Source of the DNA: G965233625 sp965233625 | Lineage (GTDB): Bacteria > Planctomycetota > Planctomycetia > Pirellulales > Pirellulaceae | NCBI GenBank assembly: GCA_965233625.1 | Contig: OZ247499.1 | Location: forward strand, 2,790,001-2,854,000 | DNA length: 64,000 nt | Reading direction: 5' to 3' | Part shown: positions 9,392 through 18,411 of the stretch, in pieces | Layout: each line of letters opens with the position of its first letter | Position numbering within the stretch: position 1 is the first letter of the stretch | The notes under the pieces: generated by a model | Databases searched by the model: none | Told to the model about the DNA's origin: nothing | The model's input: only the letters and a program-made list of their open reading frames with translations | Program-made: the position numbers and the translations under genes

Positions 9392-10720
9392 TTATTCGTT
9401 TGGATCGCGGATTTTGGGTTCCATGACCTTGGTGTTGCGTTCGATGGCAAGCACGGTTGTGCGTTGCTCGACACCGTCGCCGCTGCTTGCGACGATCGGC
9501 AGCACCTGGCGGCGGTCGGGCATGCTGAGGCGGAGGGCGAAGCTGCCATCGGGGCGAAGCTTCACGGGCTCATTGGCCAACGTTACATAAGCGTTCGGCT
9601 TGGTGCGGCCATAGACAACCATTTCCGCATCCACTTCAAAGTCGAAGTCACGGTCGCGGTTGAGCGTTGCTTCGGCGCCGACACCGTAACGCGTGACAAT
9701 GGGCGAACCCATCGGACGGTGCAGGCGTTCTTCAAACAACTCCTGCAAGTCGTTGTCGGCGTCTTCGTCCGGGCTGCCGCCGCTCATGGCGAATACTTTT
9801 TCGTAGTTCTCCGCTAAGTCGGCCCAGTTCTGATCGATGTCATCACTGCTGCCCGGAGCGGGCGTGGTTACCGAATTGCTGCGGACCAGCGTGAAGAAGG
9901 TGCCATTCGAAGCCAGGTAACCGATTGCAACGCGGTAGGAAGCCGGCGGATTGTGCACATCGATGTACCACGTGCTGACGCCGCCGTGGATTTCGATATC
10001 GCGTTCAACACGCTCGGCAGCGCTGGTGGCGCCGTTGTCATCCAGTTCGAAGACGCGGATGGTGGGAACGGCGGTGTGCCATTGTTCGGCCATCGCGGCT
10101 TTGGCTCGCTGAACCGATGCGCGGGTGATTTCCCAATATACATGCAGCCAGTACGGGTCGCGGACCATCAACGCTACGCGGTCGCGCTCGGCGCCGCTGT
10201 TCACCGCTTTGCGTTTCTCGTTGATAATCGAGAGATCTTTCAGCGACTCCTTCGCCTCTGCTGCCAGACGGATGCGTTTGCCGATGCGGCCGTTGGTGGT
10301 CGAACGCGATGGCGCCGGCACGGCATCCAGACGTTTGACAGAGTTGCGCGATGTGCCGCGTTTCTTGCGGGCGGCGGTCTTCGCCGTAGAAGCTTTGCTG
10401 CGTGTTGAATCGCTCTTACGGCGTGCCGTGCCGCGTGAAGTTGACTTCTTCGCGGTGGCTTTCTTTGCGGTGGTCTTCTTGGCCGTTGATTTGCGGGCTG
10501 CCGTGAGCGGGCGGGCGGTGGCCTTTTTCGCCTTGGCAGTCGACTTTTTAGCGGTGGTCTTCGTGGCCTCGCGTTCAGCCTGTCGCTTCTTCTCGCGGCG
10601 CATCAGCGCCCTTACGAGTTGTTCTTTCTTCATCGAATGCCAGGACTTCACACCCTCATCGCGCGCCATCTGGGCGAGGTCTTTGGCGGTGTGTTCCCGG
10701 AGATTTGCGGCAGTTATCAA
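9392..10720 (-). CDS. DUF4912 protein with Rho-N domain and Lys/Thr-rich linker
   Basis: The open frame runs to 10840, but a TTG at 10720 preceded by GGAGG is the best start (442 residues), because the first recognised domain begins at once after it. Residues 1-40 resemble the Rho N-terminal SAP-like fold (LREHTAKDLAQMARDEGV...KKEQLVRAL). Residues 45-140 form a low-complexity KKTTAKKATAKKST-type basic linker like eukaryotic histone H1 tails, suggesting nucleic-acid or polyanion contact. Residues 175-330 are the DUF4912 domain (RDPYWLHVYWEIT, WYIDVHNPPASYRVAIGYL). The C-terminal part carries a PNAYVTLANEPVKLRPDGSFALRL segment, typical of these proteins. Function is unknown. A terminator follows at 9319-9354. 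Confidence 0.8.
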   Translation of the reverse strand: MITAANLREHTAKDLAQMARDEGVKSWHSMKKEQLVRALMRREKKRQAEREATKTTAKKSTAKAKKATARPLTAARKSTAKKTTAKKATAKKSTSRGTARRKSDSTRSKASTAKTAARKKRGTSRNSVKRLDAVPAPSRSTTNGRIGKRIRLAAEAKESLKDLSIINEKRKAVNSGAERDRVALMVRDPYWLHVYWEITRASVQRAKAAMAEQWHTAVPTIRVFELDDNGATSAAERVERDIEIHGGVSTWYIDVHNPPASYRVAIGYLASNGTFFTLVRSNSVTTPAPGSSDDIDQNWADLAENYEKVFAMSGGSPDEDADNDLQELFEERLHRPMGSPIVTRYGVGAEATLNRDRDFDFEVDAEMVVYGRTKPNAYVTLANEPVKLRPDGSFALRLSMPDRRQVLPIVASSGDGVEQRTTVLAIERNTKVMEPKIRDPNE

Positions 10721-10729
10721 GTTTAGAGT

Positions 10730-10734
10730 CCTCC
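10730..10734 (-). promoter_or_regulatory. Ribosome binding site supporting a TTG start
   Basis: Read leftward this is GGAGG, nine bases before TTG 10720. The upstream in-frame candidate at 10840 has no comparable site, so TTG 10720 is preferred for the DUF4912 gene. Confidence 0.55.
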
Positions 10735-10840
10735 GCTTCAGGCAGGCGGGCTTGCCTCTCGTTCTCAGGAGATCAGGTAGCTGTGGTAAAGCGACCGCAT
10801 TCAGTTTGAACGGAGACGGTTCGGTTTTTGGGCAAAACAA

Positions 10841-11537
10841 GCATCATGCCAGGCTACGTTCGCGATCCATCGCGGATTAGTTGAGGAGCAGCGGCGTTGG
10901 AGTTCCTACGTGCAGTACCTATGAAGGTTCGGAAAACCATCCGCGGTGGGGCGAGTGTTATCAAACTGGGAAGGGCTTACGCGATGGGTTAACGCGGGGC
11001 TGTACCTCTTGAGCGACAGTCACCACTCCAACTGTGGGCGATGCGTTAAGGGCGTGGAAACCGTCACTAGGGAGTTGAATGGGATTCCTTTCAATCCACT
11101 ACACGACGATTCTAGTCTAAACCATTCTGAAATGCAATGATCACACCACTCTCTGGGGTGGGTATAGCGGTGTCATTTCGATTACATTCATGCGGCAAGT
11201 GGTGTGCTGCTATCGGGTTACAGATTTCATGACCTCGTTCAGATTTACCCCTTGCCGGTGGTTACCTATCAGCTGATCGTGCAACCTAGGCATTGCGGAA
11301 ACACGCACTTCGGCGTAAGCCACTTCCAGCACTGCACTTACGAACCGCTACAGACTTTGTGAAAAAATACACGAATTGCAAACGTGGTTGGTTGACCATC
11401 CAACGTGGTTAGGCTAGATTGCCCGCATTGCAGCGAAACCTTCATGTAATGCCCACAGTTTACCGCTTGTCGGCCGCACATTTTACGCAGCCGCAAAACA
11501 GCTGAGTGGTTCAACTCCGAACAATTTCCCAGCAGAT
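10841..11537. other. Long intergenic region upstream of the atp operon
   Basis: About 700 bases between the diverging DUF4912 gene and the ATP synthase operon. I see no credible gene; a 64-codon frame at 10946-11140 has no ribosome site, no domain and ordinary composition. A sigma-70-type promoter candidate lies at 11392-11420. No riboswitch or tRNA fold was recognised. Confidence 0.5.
11392..11420 (+). promoter_or_regulatory. Candidate sigma-70 promoter of the atp operon
   Basis: TTGACC at 11392-11397 and TAGATT at 11415-11420 are separated by 17 bases. They stand about 118 bases before the first operon gene and are the best match in the intergenic stretch. Two CAACGTGGTT/AAACGTGGTT direct copies (11380-11389 and 11401-11410) lie in and next to it and might bind a regulator. 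Assigned by eye only. Confidence 0.4.
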
Positions 11538-11813
11538 GTGGTGTGTTGCATGCAGGGGGGCGATCAGAATCCTGACTCTTCGCAGAACGATGGCGAACAG
11601 GAGCGGGTGGATGACCGGCCCCCGACTGTTAGGGCTGCAAATTGGGCGACCCGGATCACTTCCGTGTCGTTGATGATGGTGGTTCCCGGATTACTGGGTT
11701 ACTGGGCGGATTTGCAGCTTGGTATCCTACCTGGTCTGACTGTTGCCGGTTTCGCACTGGGAATGACGGTTGGTATTTATCAGCTGATCCGGATCACTGC
11801 CCCCAAAAAGTAG
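11538..11813 (+). CDS. AtpZ/AtpI-like F0F1 accessory protein
   Basis: 91 residues from GTG 11538; the ATG at 11550 is an alternative. A polar N-terminus of about 35 residues is followed by two membrane helices around a short turn (MMVVPGLLGYWADLQLG and LTVAGFALGMTVGIYQLI), the pattern of the AtpZ/AtpI family (ATPase gene 1) found at the head of atp operons. These proteins are thought to help c-ring assembly or Mg/Ca supply. First gene of the operon, 95 bases before the next. Confidence 0.75.
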   Translation: MVCCMQGGDQNPDSSQNDGEQERVDDRPPTVRAANWATRITSVSLMMVVPGLLGYWADLQLGILPGLTVAGFALGMTVGIYQLIRITAPKK

Positions 11814-11908
11814 ACGTTAAGTACACATAACTGCGGCCGCTCCGCCGCAATTCATTCCCGGAGCATCTGCGTCGCAGGTGTTCTTCACATCAACCCCGGA
11901 ACTCGACG

Positions 11909-12445
11909 GTGAGTGACCACCAGGCCGTTCCTGACTCTCCATCCAAGGGCGAAGAACCATCGCCCGTGCAGCCGTCGCTGACGGAAGTGCGCCCGGGTGC
12001 GGGTGGCTTTTTGCAGGAACTGGTGCTGCGGTTTTCTTACTCAACCGGAGCGGTTGGTGTTCTGTTCCTGTTGTCCTGCCCGGTGGCGTTCTGGCTCCAT
12101 GGTGAACGTGGATTGACCATCGCGGGTTTGAGTGCAGCGGTGTGTATCGCCGGTTCGGCGGTTTCAATTGTCGCCAGCCTGATGTTCCGGGCGCCAGAGA
12201 AGGTGCTGAACCAGGTGCTGGTCGGAATGCTTGCCCGCATGGCGGCGCCATTGGCGTTTCTGGCGGCGGTTTATGTCCGCGGCGACTGGATGCGAGATCT
12301 TACAGCCGGCTATCTGTTGCTGTTTTACCTGGTGACGTTGGCTGTAGAGACGAAACTGGTGCTGCGTGATGTTCACGAGCCCGTGCTGCCACGGACGCGG
12401 GAAGAACTCGCTGCGATGCCGCTGTTGCAGGTGGATGATTTTTAA
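11909..12445 (+). CDS. atpI: AtpI-like membrane protein
   Basis: 178 residues from GTG 11909. A 30-residue polar N-terminus precedes four hydrophobic segments, at about residues 45-63, 70-90, 104-122 and 132-150, with the basic segment FRAPEKVLNQVLVGMLARM between the second and third. Size, topology and position between the AtpZ-like gene and atpB match the poorly conserved ATP synthase subunit I family, which aids assembly of the c-ring. Sequence motifs are weak, so the name rests partly on context. Confidence 0.6.
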   Translation: MSDHQAVPDSPSKGEEPSPVQPSLTEVRPGAGGFLQELVLRFSYSTGAVGVLFLLSCPVAFWLHGERGLTIAGLSAAVCIAGSAVSIVASLMFRAPEKVLNQVLVGMLARMAAPLAFLAAVYVRGDWMRDLTAGYLLLFYLVTLAVETKLVLRDVHEPVLPRTREELAAMPLLQVDDF

Positions 12446-12522
12446 GCCTTGGTTGAGAAGAATTGTCCGCCCTGGGGCGGGTTTGAAATAAGTTAGTCAT
12501 TGATAATGTCGCCGGTGCTTTG

Positions 12523-13425
12523 ATGTCGCACGATAATCCTTTAGATCCTGGTCACCTGATTGGCCACGTGAAAGATGCGCCGCACTTTGAAGTTCCGGGC
12601 GCATTCGCTGAAGGCGGAAAGCTAGAAATTCCTCAGCCGCTAGGCGACGGCACGCCGATTGTGCCCACGCCGCAGACCGGCATGGCCCAGATCGATCAGC
12701 AGTTTGAAGCGTTCGATCTTACGATTACAAAATTCATGATTCTGGAAGTGGTCGCCGCGGTGATTATTGCGGTGATCTTCATCCGCCTTGGTCAGTTGAT
12801 GAAGAACGGCGGAGCGCCCAAGGGGCGGTTCTGGAATCTGTTCGAAGTGATGGTCGTATACATCCGCGACGAAGTGGCGCGGCCCTGCATCGGCGAGCAC
12901 GACTTCCGCAAGTTCACGCCGTTTCTATGGACGATCTTTTTCTTTGTGCTGATCTGCAACCTGCTGGGGATGTTGCCCTGGCTGGGTTCGCCGACGGGCG
13001 CCCTGGCGACAACCGGCGCTCTGGCGTTTGTGACGTTCGCCGTGGTCGTGGGTTCAGGTTCAGCGAAGCTGGGTCCTATTAAGTTCTGGACTGCTCAGGC
13101 GCCGCATATTGATCTGCATCCGGCGATTGCTCTGCCGCTTCAAGGGATGGTGTTTGCGATCGAAGTGCTGGGGCTGTTCATCAAGCATTTCGTGTTGGCC
13201 ATGCGACTGCTGGCTAATATGGCGGCGGGTCACCTGGTGCTGGCGGTGATGCTGGCGTTTATTGCGGCCGCCTGGACCAGCCCGGCGATCATCGCGGTCG
13301 TGCCCGCTTCGATTTTCGGCTGCGTGGCGATTAGCCTGCTGGAGCTGTTTGTGGCGTTTTTGCAGGCTTACATCTTCACGTTCCTGGCCGCGTTGTTTAT
13401 CGGCGCCGGTCTGCATCCTCACTAA
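12523..13425 (+). CDS. atpB: ATP synthase F0 subunit a
   Basis: Membrane stator subunit forming the two ion half-channels beside the c-ring. I choose ATG 12523 over the adjacent TTG 12520, giving 300 residues. The essential Arg is Arg228 in AMRLLANMAAGH, and the last helices carry LLELFVAFLQAYIFTFLAALFI, the classical C-terminal signature with its conserved Glu/Gln. There is an N-terminal extension of about 60 residues with a His-containing segment before the first membrane helix, longer than in Escherichia coli. It lies 77 bases after the AtpI-like gene. Confidence 0.96.
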   Translation: MSHDNPLDPGHLIGHVKDAPHFEVPGAFAEGGKLEIPQPLGDGTPIVPTPQTGMAQIDQQFEAFDLTITKFMILEVVAAVIIAVIFIRLGQLMKNGGAPKGRFWNLFEVMVVYIRDEVARPCIGEHDFRKFTPFLWTIFFFVLICNLLGMLPWLGSPTGALATTGALAFVTFAVVVGSGSAKLGPIKFWTAQAPHIDLHPAIALPLQGMVFAIEVLGLFIKHFVLAMRLLANMAAGHLVLAVMLAFIAAAWTSPAIIAVVPASIFGCVAISLLELFVAFLQAYIFTFLAALFIGAGLHPH

Positions 13426-13535
13426 TTGCCTCACAATTCACAAGTTTACATAGCCGTTGTCCGGCTTAACGATACGTAGTTTTTCAATTCGCTTTCGACA
13501 TCTGGCCACAGTTATAGGCCGGTAAAATTTCTGAC

Positions 13536-13913
13536 ATGGAGATTCGTGCAGTGTCTAAATGGTTTCTCGTAGTAGCGTTTGTTTTTGGTCTGATGGTCGC
13601 CACCACCTCGACGGTTTTTGCAGAAGACGAAGCGGAAGCCGATGGCGGCGCAACCGCCACACCTGCCGCCACTGCCCCGGAAGCACCTGCGACCGGTGGT
13701 CAGCCCCTGCTGACCCTCGGCGCCGCCATTGGTGCTGGTATCGTGATGCTTGGCGCCGCCTTCGGTATCGCCCGCATCGGTTCGGCCGCTGTGGAAAGCA
13801 TGTCCCGCCAGCCACAGGTTGCCGGTAACATCCAGACCGCGATGATTATTGCTGCGGCTCTGATTGAAGGTGCGACGTTCTTCGCGCTGATTGTCTGCTG
13901 GTTCGGCAAATAA
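13536..13913 (+). CDS. atpE: ATP synthase F0 subunit c with N-terminal leader
   Basis: Proteolipid of the rotor ring. The core is residues 56-125: a first helix with GAAIGAGIVMLGAAFGIARIG, the RQP polar loop (ESMSRQP, residues 87-93) and a second helix with the ion-carrying Glu111 in AAALIEGATFFAL. Unlike the usual 70-80-residue subunit c, it has about 55 extra N-terminal residues that look like a cleavable signal peptide (FLVVAFVFGLMVATTSTVFA, residues 10-29) followed by an acidic Ala/Thr/Pro spacer. The leader is probably removed to give a standard-size subunit. The ion specificity cannot be decided safely. Confidence 0.95.
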   Translation: MEIRAVSKWFLVVAFVFGLMVATTSTVFAEDEAEADGGATATPAATAPEAPATGGQPLLTLGAAIGAGIVMLGAAFGIARIGSAAVESMSRQPQVAGNIQTAMIIAAALIEGATFFALIVCWFGK

Positions 13914-14027
13914 GCCTGCTGGACTGTAGAAGGGTGCGCCGGCCGCCTTGCGACGGTGCATGTCTGGCTTACTCGCTTCCGGGCGGGTGGCCCTAACAGA
14001 TAGTCAGACTTGAAAGAAGAATCTGTG

Positions 14028-14678
14028 ATGAAGAATTTACTTCCCAGGTTGCTGGCTCTGGTTGTCGTGATGGCGATGGCCGGCGCGATGCCCGCTGCTA
14101 TCGTGATGGCTGCGGACGGCGCTGCCGCTGGTGGAGATCATGCCGGCGAAGATCACGGCGGCGAAGGTCATGAAGAGGCCACGCCTAGCTTGCTTTCGTT
14201 CGATCCCGACCTGGCCATCTTTTCGGTCATCGTGTTCGCCATTCTGTTTGCGGTGCTCTGGAAGTTCGCGTGGGGCCCGATTTCAGAAGGGCTGGACAAA
14301 CGCGAAAACATGATCGCCCAGGAGATTGCTGACGCTGAAGCTGCCAATAAGAAGGCAGCGGAAATGCTGGCCCAGTACGAGGCGAAGATGGCGGCTTCGG
14401 TTGAAGAAGCCCGCGAGATCGTCGCCCAGGCGAAGGCCGACGCGGAAGTTTCGCGGCAGCAGATTCTGGCAGACGCCGAAGCAGCCGCCGCGCGGGAACG
14501 CGAACGGGCGGTTTCGGATATCGAAGCTGCCAAGGAAACGGCGCTGCAGGAGATCGCGCAGCAGTCGATTGATCGCGCCGTGGCGCTGGCCAGTGGCATC
14601 GTCAGTCGCGAACTGCGGCCCGATGATCATTCGCAACTGATCCGCGAAACGATGGAACAGTTTCCCAGCCAGAATTAG
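14028..14678 (+). CDS. atpF: ATP synthase F0 subunit b with signal and His-rich segment
   Basis: Peripheral stalk subunit linking F0 to F1. Start ATG 14028 (preceded by AGAAGAA) rather than the in-frame TTG 14010; 216 residues. Residues 1-28 resemble a signal peptide, and residues 35-50 are rich in His, Asp, Glu and Gly (GDHAGEDHGGEGHEE). Then come the single membrane helix (DLAIFSVIVFAILFAVLWKF) and a long Ala/Glu/Lys/Arg coiled coil to residue ~185. The leader and the His/acidic stretch are absent from common b subunits. Next to atpE and atpH, as usual. Confidence 0.93.
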   Translation: MKNLLPRLLALVVVMAMAGAMPAAIVMAADGAAAGGDHAGEDHGGEGHEEATPSLLSFDPDLAIFSVIVFAILFAVLWKFAWGPISEGLDKRENMIAQEIADAEAANKKAAEMLAQYEAKMAASVEEAREIVAQAKADAEVSRQQILADAEAAAARERERAVSDIEAAKETALQEIAQQSIDRAVALASGIVSRELRPDDHSQLIRETMEQFPSQN

Positions 14679-14715
14679 CCCGTAGACCAGTAGCATCGTA
14701 GAACTGAACATCTCT

Positions 14716-15339
14716 ATGACTGATAACAACCAGAAGCGGCCTATCGAACCCGGCAAAGCGCGTGTCGCTGCCGTGTATGCCAAAGCACTGCTCGGCGCCA
14801 CGGAGAAGACTGGCAACACGGGCGAGCTGCTGGAGGAGCTTACGTCGCTGGTTGAAGACGTCTTCCCGGAGATTCCGAAGTTCAGCGACGTGTTAGGTTC
14901 TCCGCGTGTGACGCACGAAGAGAAGGTGACGCTGCTGGACAAGGCGTTTGGCGGAAAGATGACGCCGCAGCTGCTGAACTTTTTGAAAGTGGTTTCGTCG
15001 CACGGACGGTTAGACTGCCTGGCTGAAATCGCCCACGCATCGCGCAAACTGTACAACCAGCAACGCGGCGTGAAAGAGATCAAGGTCACCACAGCCGAAG
15101 AGCTTTCGCCCGAGATGCGGGAGGAGCTTCGCGGCCAGCTGGCAGAGCGGTTTGGCGGAGAGGTAGAACTGCACGCCGTGGTGGACGCTTCGCTGATCGG
15201 CGGCATGATTATCCGCGTCGGCGATACGGTTTACGACGGTAGCATTCTCAACCGGCTGAACCGGCTTCGCACCGGCGCCTTGCAAAAAGCCACCCAGCAG
15301 ATCCGTCAATCGCTGGAGCGGTTCGAGAGCGCCCAGTAA
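14716..15339 (+). CDS. atpH: ATP synthase F1 subunit delta
   Basis: Joins the peripheral stalk to the top of the alpha3beta3 head. 207 residues, slightly longer than usual because of about 20 polar residues at the N-terminus. The OSCP/delta pattern is visible: the N-terminal helical part RVAAVYAKALLGATEKTG, and the C-terminal signature with VEVTTAEELS-like KEIKVTTAEELSPEMREEL and GGMIIRVGDTVYDGSILNRLNRL. It lies 37 bases after atpF. Confidence 0.94.
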   Translation: MTDNNQKRPIEPGKARVAAVYAKALLGATEKTGNTGELLEELTSLVEDVFPEIPKFSDVLGSPRVTHEEKVTLLDKAFGGKMTPQLLNFLKVVSSHGRLDCLAEIAHASRKLYNQQRGVKEIKVTTAEELSPEMREELRGQLAERFGGEVELHAVVDASLIGGMIIRVGDTVYDGSILNRLNRLRTGALQKATQQIRQSLERFESAQ

Positions 15340-15439
15340 ACCCGGCTGCTTTCCTTCATCACATTTTAGATAGATACATTTCTGGCCTCACCGTAGCGAC
15401 GGAGCCAGCTGATATGCCATACATAAACGAGACGAAACG

Positions 15440-16987
15440 ATGAAATTCAACGCCAGCGAAATCGCTTCGGTTATCCAGTCGGAAATCGAACAATTTGAGA
15501 ATCAGATCGATGTCCGCGAAGTGGGCACCGTGCTGGAAGTCGGCGACGGTATCGCCCGCGTGTACGGCCTGTCTGGTGTGATGGCCGGTGAAATGGTGGA
15601 ATTCCCAGGCGGCGTGACCGGCCTGGCGTTCAACCTGGAAGAAGACAGCGTCGGTGTCATCATTCTGGGTGACTACCTGAAGATCAACGAAGGCGATGAA
15701 GTCCGCTCGACCGGCCAGCTGCTGTCGGTTCCCGCCGGCGACGCCGTGATCGGCCGCGTGCTCGATCCGCTGGGCAACCCTCTCGACGGTAAAGGCCCGG
15801 TTGTCACCGAAGAACGTCGTCCCGTGGAAGTGATCGCCACGGGCGTGTCCGAACGGCAATCGGTGAACGAGCCGATGCAGACGGGCATCAAAGCAGTGGA
15901 CTCGATGACGCCTATCGGCCGCGGGCAGCGTGAACTGATTATTGGCGACCGCAAGACGGGCAAAACCGCCATCGCCATCGACGCCATTCTGAATCAGAAG
16001 GACTCGGGCGTTAAATGCTTCTACGTGGCTGTCGGTCAGAAAGACAGCTCCGTCGCCGGTGTGATTGAGGTGCTCCGCGACAAGGGCGCCATGGACTACA
16101 CCACTGTGATTATGGCCGGCGCCAGTTCGCCCGCTCCGCTGCAATACGTGGCGCCGTACGCGGGTACGGCGATGGCCGAATACTTCATGTTCAACGGTCA
16201 GCACGCTCTGGTCGTTTACGACGATCTCTCGAAACAGGCCGTTGCTTACCGGCAGTTGTCGCTGCTGATGCGGCGTCCGCCCGGACGTGAAGCGTTCCCC
16301 GGTGACGTGTTCTACTGCCATAGCCGCCTGCTGGAACGCTCGGCGAAACTGAACGACCAGCTTGGCGCCGGTTCGATCACCTCGCTGCCGATTATTGAAA
16401 CGCTGGAAGGCGAAGTCTCCGCCTACATTCCGACCAACGTGATTTCGATTACGGACGGTCAGATTTACCTGCAGCCCGACCTGTTCTTTGCTGGTATCCG
16501 CCCGGCGATGAACGCCGGTATCTCGGTTTCGCGTGTGGGTGGCGACGCACAGGTCGCAGCCATGAAGAACGTGTCCGGCGGTCTGCGTCTTGACCTTGCA
16601 TCGTTCCGCGAACTGGAAGCGTTCGCCCAGCTCGGTACGGAACTGGACCCGGTCACACAAGCCAAACTGGACCGCGGTTACCGCATGGTGGAACTGCTCA
16701 AGCAGCCACAGTATCAGCCTGCCAACGTTGTGGATCAGATTCTGGTCATCTTTGCAGGTACACGCGGTTACCTCGACGAAATTCCACCATCCGAAGTCAG
16801 CCAGTGGGAAACGGAATTCCTGGAATTCATCCACACTAAGAAAGAGGACGTGTGGAAACTGCTGGATGAGCAGAAAGACGAAGGCAAGGCGCTGAAGAAA
16901 GACGATCACGAAGCCACCATTGCCGTGACCGGCGCCATTGAAGAATTCCAGAAGATCTACGCCCAGGCGCACCCGCAGGAAGACTAA
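15440..16987 (+). CDS. atpA: ATP synthase F1 subunit alpha
   Basis: Non-catalytic nucleotide-binding subunit of the F1 hexamer. 515 residues, full length. Walker A is GDRKTGKT at residues 169-176; the arginine-finger region and the block NVISITDGQIYLQPDLFFAGIRPA NAG-type signature are present. The usual order (N-terminal beta-barrel, nucleotide domain, helical C-terminal domain ending in EEFQKIYAQ) is intact. A long open frame on the opposite strand of this gene is a codon-bias shadow. Confidence 0.98.
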   Translation: MKFNASEIASVIQSEIEQFENQIDVREVGTVLEVGDGIARVYGLSGVMAGEMVEFPGGVTGLAFNLEEDSVGVIILGDYLKINEGDEVRSTGQLLSVPAGDAVIGRVLDPLGNPLDGKGPVVTEERRPVEVIATGVSERQSVNEPMQTGIKAVDSMTPIGRGQRELIIGDRKTGKTAIAIDAILNQKDSGVKCFYVAVGQKDSSVAGVIEVLRDKGAMDYTTVIMAGASSPAPLQYVAPYAGTAMAEYFMFNGQHALVVYDDLSKQAVAYRQLSLLMRRPPGREAFPGDVFYCHSRLLERSAKLNDQLGAGSITSLPIIETLEGEVSAYIPTNVISITDGQIYLQPDLFFAGIRPAMNAGISVSRVGGDAQVAAMKNVSGGLRLDLASFRELEAFAQLGTELDPVTQAKLDRGYRMVELLKQPQYQPANVVDQILVIFAGTRGYLDEIPPSEVSQWETEFLEFIHTKKEDVWKLLDEQKDEGKALKKDDHEATIAVTGAIEEFQKIYAQAHPQED

Positions 16988-17056
16988 GCCAACAGGCAAG
17001 AGTTGCCCCTACGGTCGCTGGCGGTGTTTCCTTTACACCCGGCGCGGAGAGAACCC

Positions 17057-17467
17057 ATGAGCTACGAACCACCAAAACCTGGTCCTTACGATCCACCGCA
17101 AGGTGGCGTGCCGCCGCACGGCGCCGATGGTCTGCCGCCGCATGGCGCCGGTATGCCGACGAAGGATGAGCAGACGTGGGCGATGCTGGCGCACCTTTCG
17201 CCTCTGGTGCTTGGTTTTCTCGGCCCGTTGATTATCTGGCAGATGAAGAAGGACGAATCTCACTTCGTCTCAGAGAACGCGAAGGAAGCCCTCAACTTCT
17301 CGCTGGCAGTGATGATTATCGGGCTGATCCTGACGGCTACGGTCGTTGGCATCTGCCTGGCGCCGGCCATTCCGGTTGTGTCCATCATCTACGCCATCAT
17401 CGGCGGGATGGAAGCCAACAAGGGCGTGCTGTACCGCTACCCCTACACGATGCGGATGGTCACCTGA
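17057..17467 (+). CDS. DUF4870-type membrane protein inside the atp operon
   Basis: 136 residues from ATG 17057, which follows GGAGAGAA at a good distance; the frame is open from 17003. Residues 1-35 are Pro/Gly/His-rich with repeats of PPHGA. Residue 40 onward matches the DUF4870 (formerly Tic20-like) pattern: EQTWAMLAHLSPLVLGFLGPLIIWQMKKDES, FVSENAKEALNFSLAVMI and a second hydrophobic pair ending ANKGVLYRYPYTMRM. Three or four membrane segments are likely. The family's function is unknown. Its place between atpA and atpG, with gaps of about 69 and 35 bases, means it is co-transcribed with ATP synthase. Confidence 0.82.
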   Translation: MSYEPPKPGPYDPPQGGVPPHGADGLPPHGAGMPTKDEQTWAMLAHLSPLVLGFLGPLIIWQMKKDESHFVSENAKEALNFSLAVMIIGLILTATVVGICLAPAIPVVSIIYAIIGGMEANKGVLYRYPYTMRMVT

Positions 17468-17502
17468 TCCCGGCCGCTTGAAACTGAAACAGATACAGAA
17501 CT

Positions 17503-18411
17503 ATGGCCAACGCTAGAGCACTTGATAAACGCCGGAAATCGGTTCGCAACATCCGCAAGATTACGCGGACGATGGAACTGATCGCCACCGCGCGGTTTAA
17601 GAAAGCAATGGACCGCGCGACGGCGGGAACCGCCTACACGGCGCGGATTTCCGCGGTGGTTGCCGACCTTGCCAACGCCGGTCTGGAAGTCAGCCATCCG
17701 CTGCTGGAGCCACGCGAAGAAAAAGGTCAGGCGCTGCTGCTGGTGCTGACAGCCAACCGCGGTCTGTGCGGCGGCTATAACTCCAACGTGCTGAAGCAGG
17801 CAACGGTTGAACTTCGCACCCTGCGAAGTGAATACGAAAACACGCGGCTGGAAGTTGCGGGCAAACGCGGCATTGGTTCGCTGAAGTTCCGCGGTGAAGA
17901 GCCTGACGAAGAATTCCTGCAGTTTGAAGATCAGCCAAAATTCGCCGAAGTCAAAGAGATTGCCGACCGCTATCTCGACTGGTACATCAGCGGCAAGATT
18001 GATCGCGTGCAGGTGGCCTATACCAAGTTCACTTCGATCAGCCGTCAGGAAGCGGTGGTCGAAACGCTGCTGCCGTTGCAGTCGCTGGATGTTGAAGACG
18101 GCGAACCGGCAGGCGGCGCACCCGCGGACGATAAGAAAGCGGGCGGGGATTCGATGTACGAATTCCTCCCTTCGGCGGAGAGCATCCTTGAAGAGGTCGT
18201 GCCGATGAGTTTCCGCGTGAAGCTCTTTAAGTGCTTCCTTGATGCGGCCGTCAGCGAGCAGGTGTCGCGCATGGTGGCGATGAAGGCGGCGACGGAGAAC
18301 GCCGGCGATATTATCAAACAGCTTTCGATGACCTACAACCGCGCCCGTCAGTCGCAGATTACCGGCGAGATTATGGAAATCATCGGCGGCGTTGAAGCAC
18401 TCGAAAACTAA
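17503..18411 (+). CDS. atpG: ATP synthase F1 subunit gamma
   Basis: Central rotor shaft. 302 residues. N-terminal helix RRKSVRNIRKITRTMELIAT and C-terminal helix SRMVAMKAATENAGDIIKQLSMTYNRARQSQITGEIMEII are the two ends of the coiled coil. The Rossmann part has LLVLTANRGLCGGYN near residue 85. An Asp/Gly/Ala-rich stretch around residues 200-222 (EDGEPAGGAPADDKKAGGD) looks like a loop insertion compared with the common ~290-residue form. Confidence 0.96.
   Translation: MANARALDKRRKSVRNIRKITRTMELIATARFKKAMDRATAGTAYTARISAVVADLANAGLEVSHPLLEPREEKGQALLLVLTANRGLCGGYNSNVLKQATVELRTLRSEYENTRLEVAGKRGIGSLKFRGEEPDEEFLQFEDQPKFAEVKEIADRYLDWYISGKIDRVQVAYTKFTSISRQEAVVETLLPLQSLDVEDGEPAGGAPADDKKAGGDSMYEFLPSAESILEEVVPMSFRVKLFKCFLDAAVSEQVSRMVAMKAATENAGDIIKQLSMTYNRARQSQITGEIMEIIGGVEALEN

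Noticed and set aside
9169..9549. 126-codon minus-strand frame with the phrase TPTRSASEG
   Set aside because: It translates MITE copy A and the terminator of the DUF4912 gene; not a protein.
10946..11140. 64-codon frame in the atp upstream region
   Set aside because: No ribosome site, no domain and ordinary composition.
15359..16999. 546-codon open frame on the minus strand over atpA
   Set aside because: It mirrors atpA and arises from GC-biased third positions; no ribosome site and no known domain.
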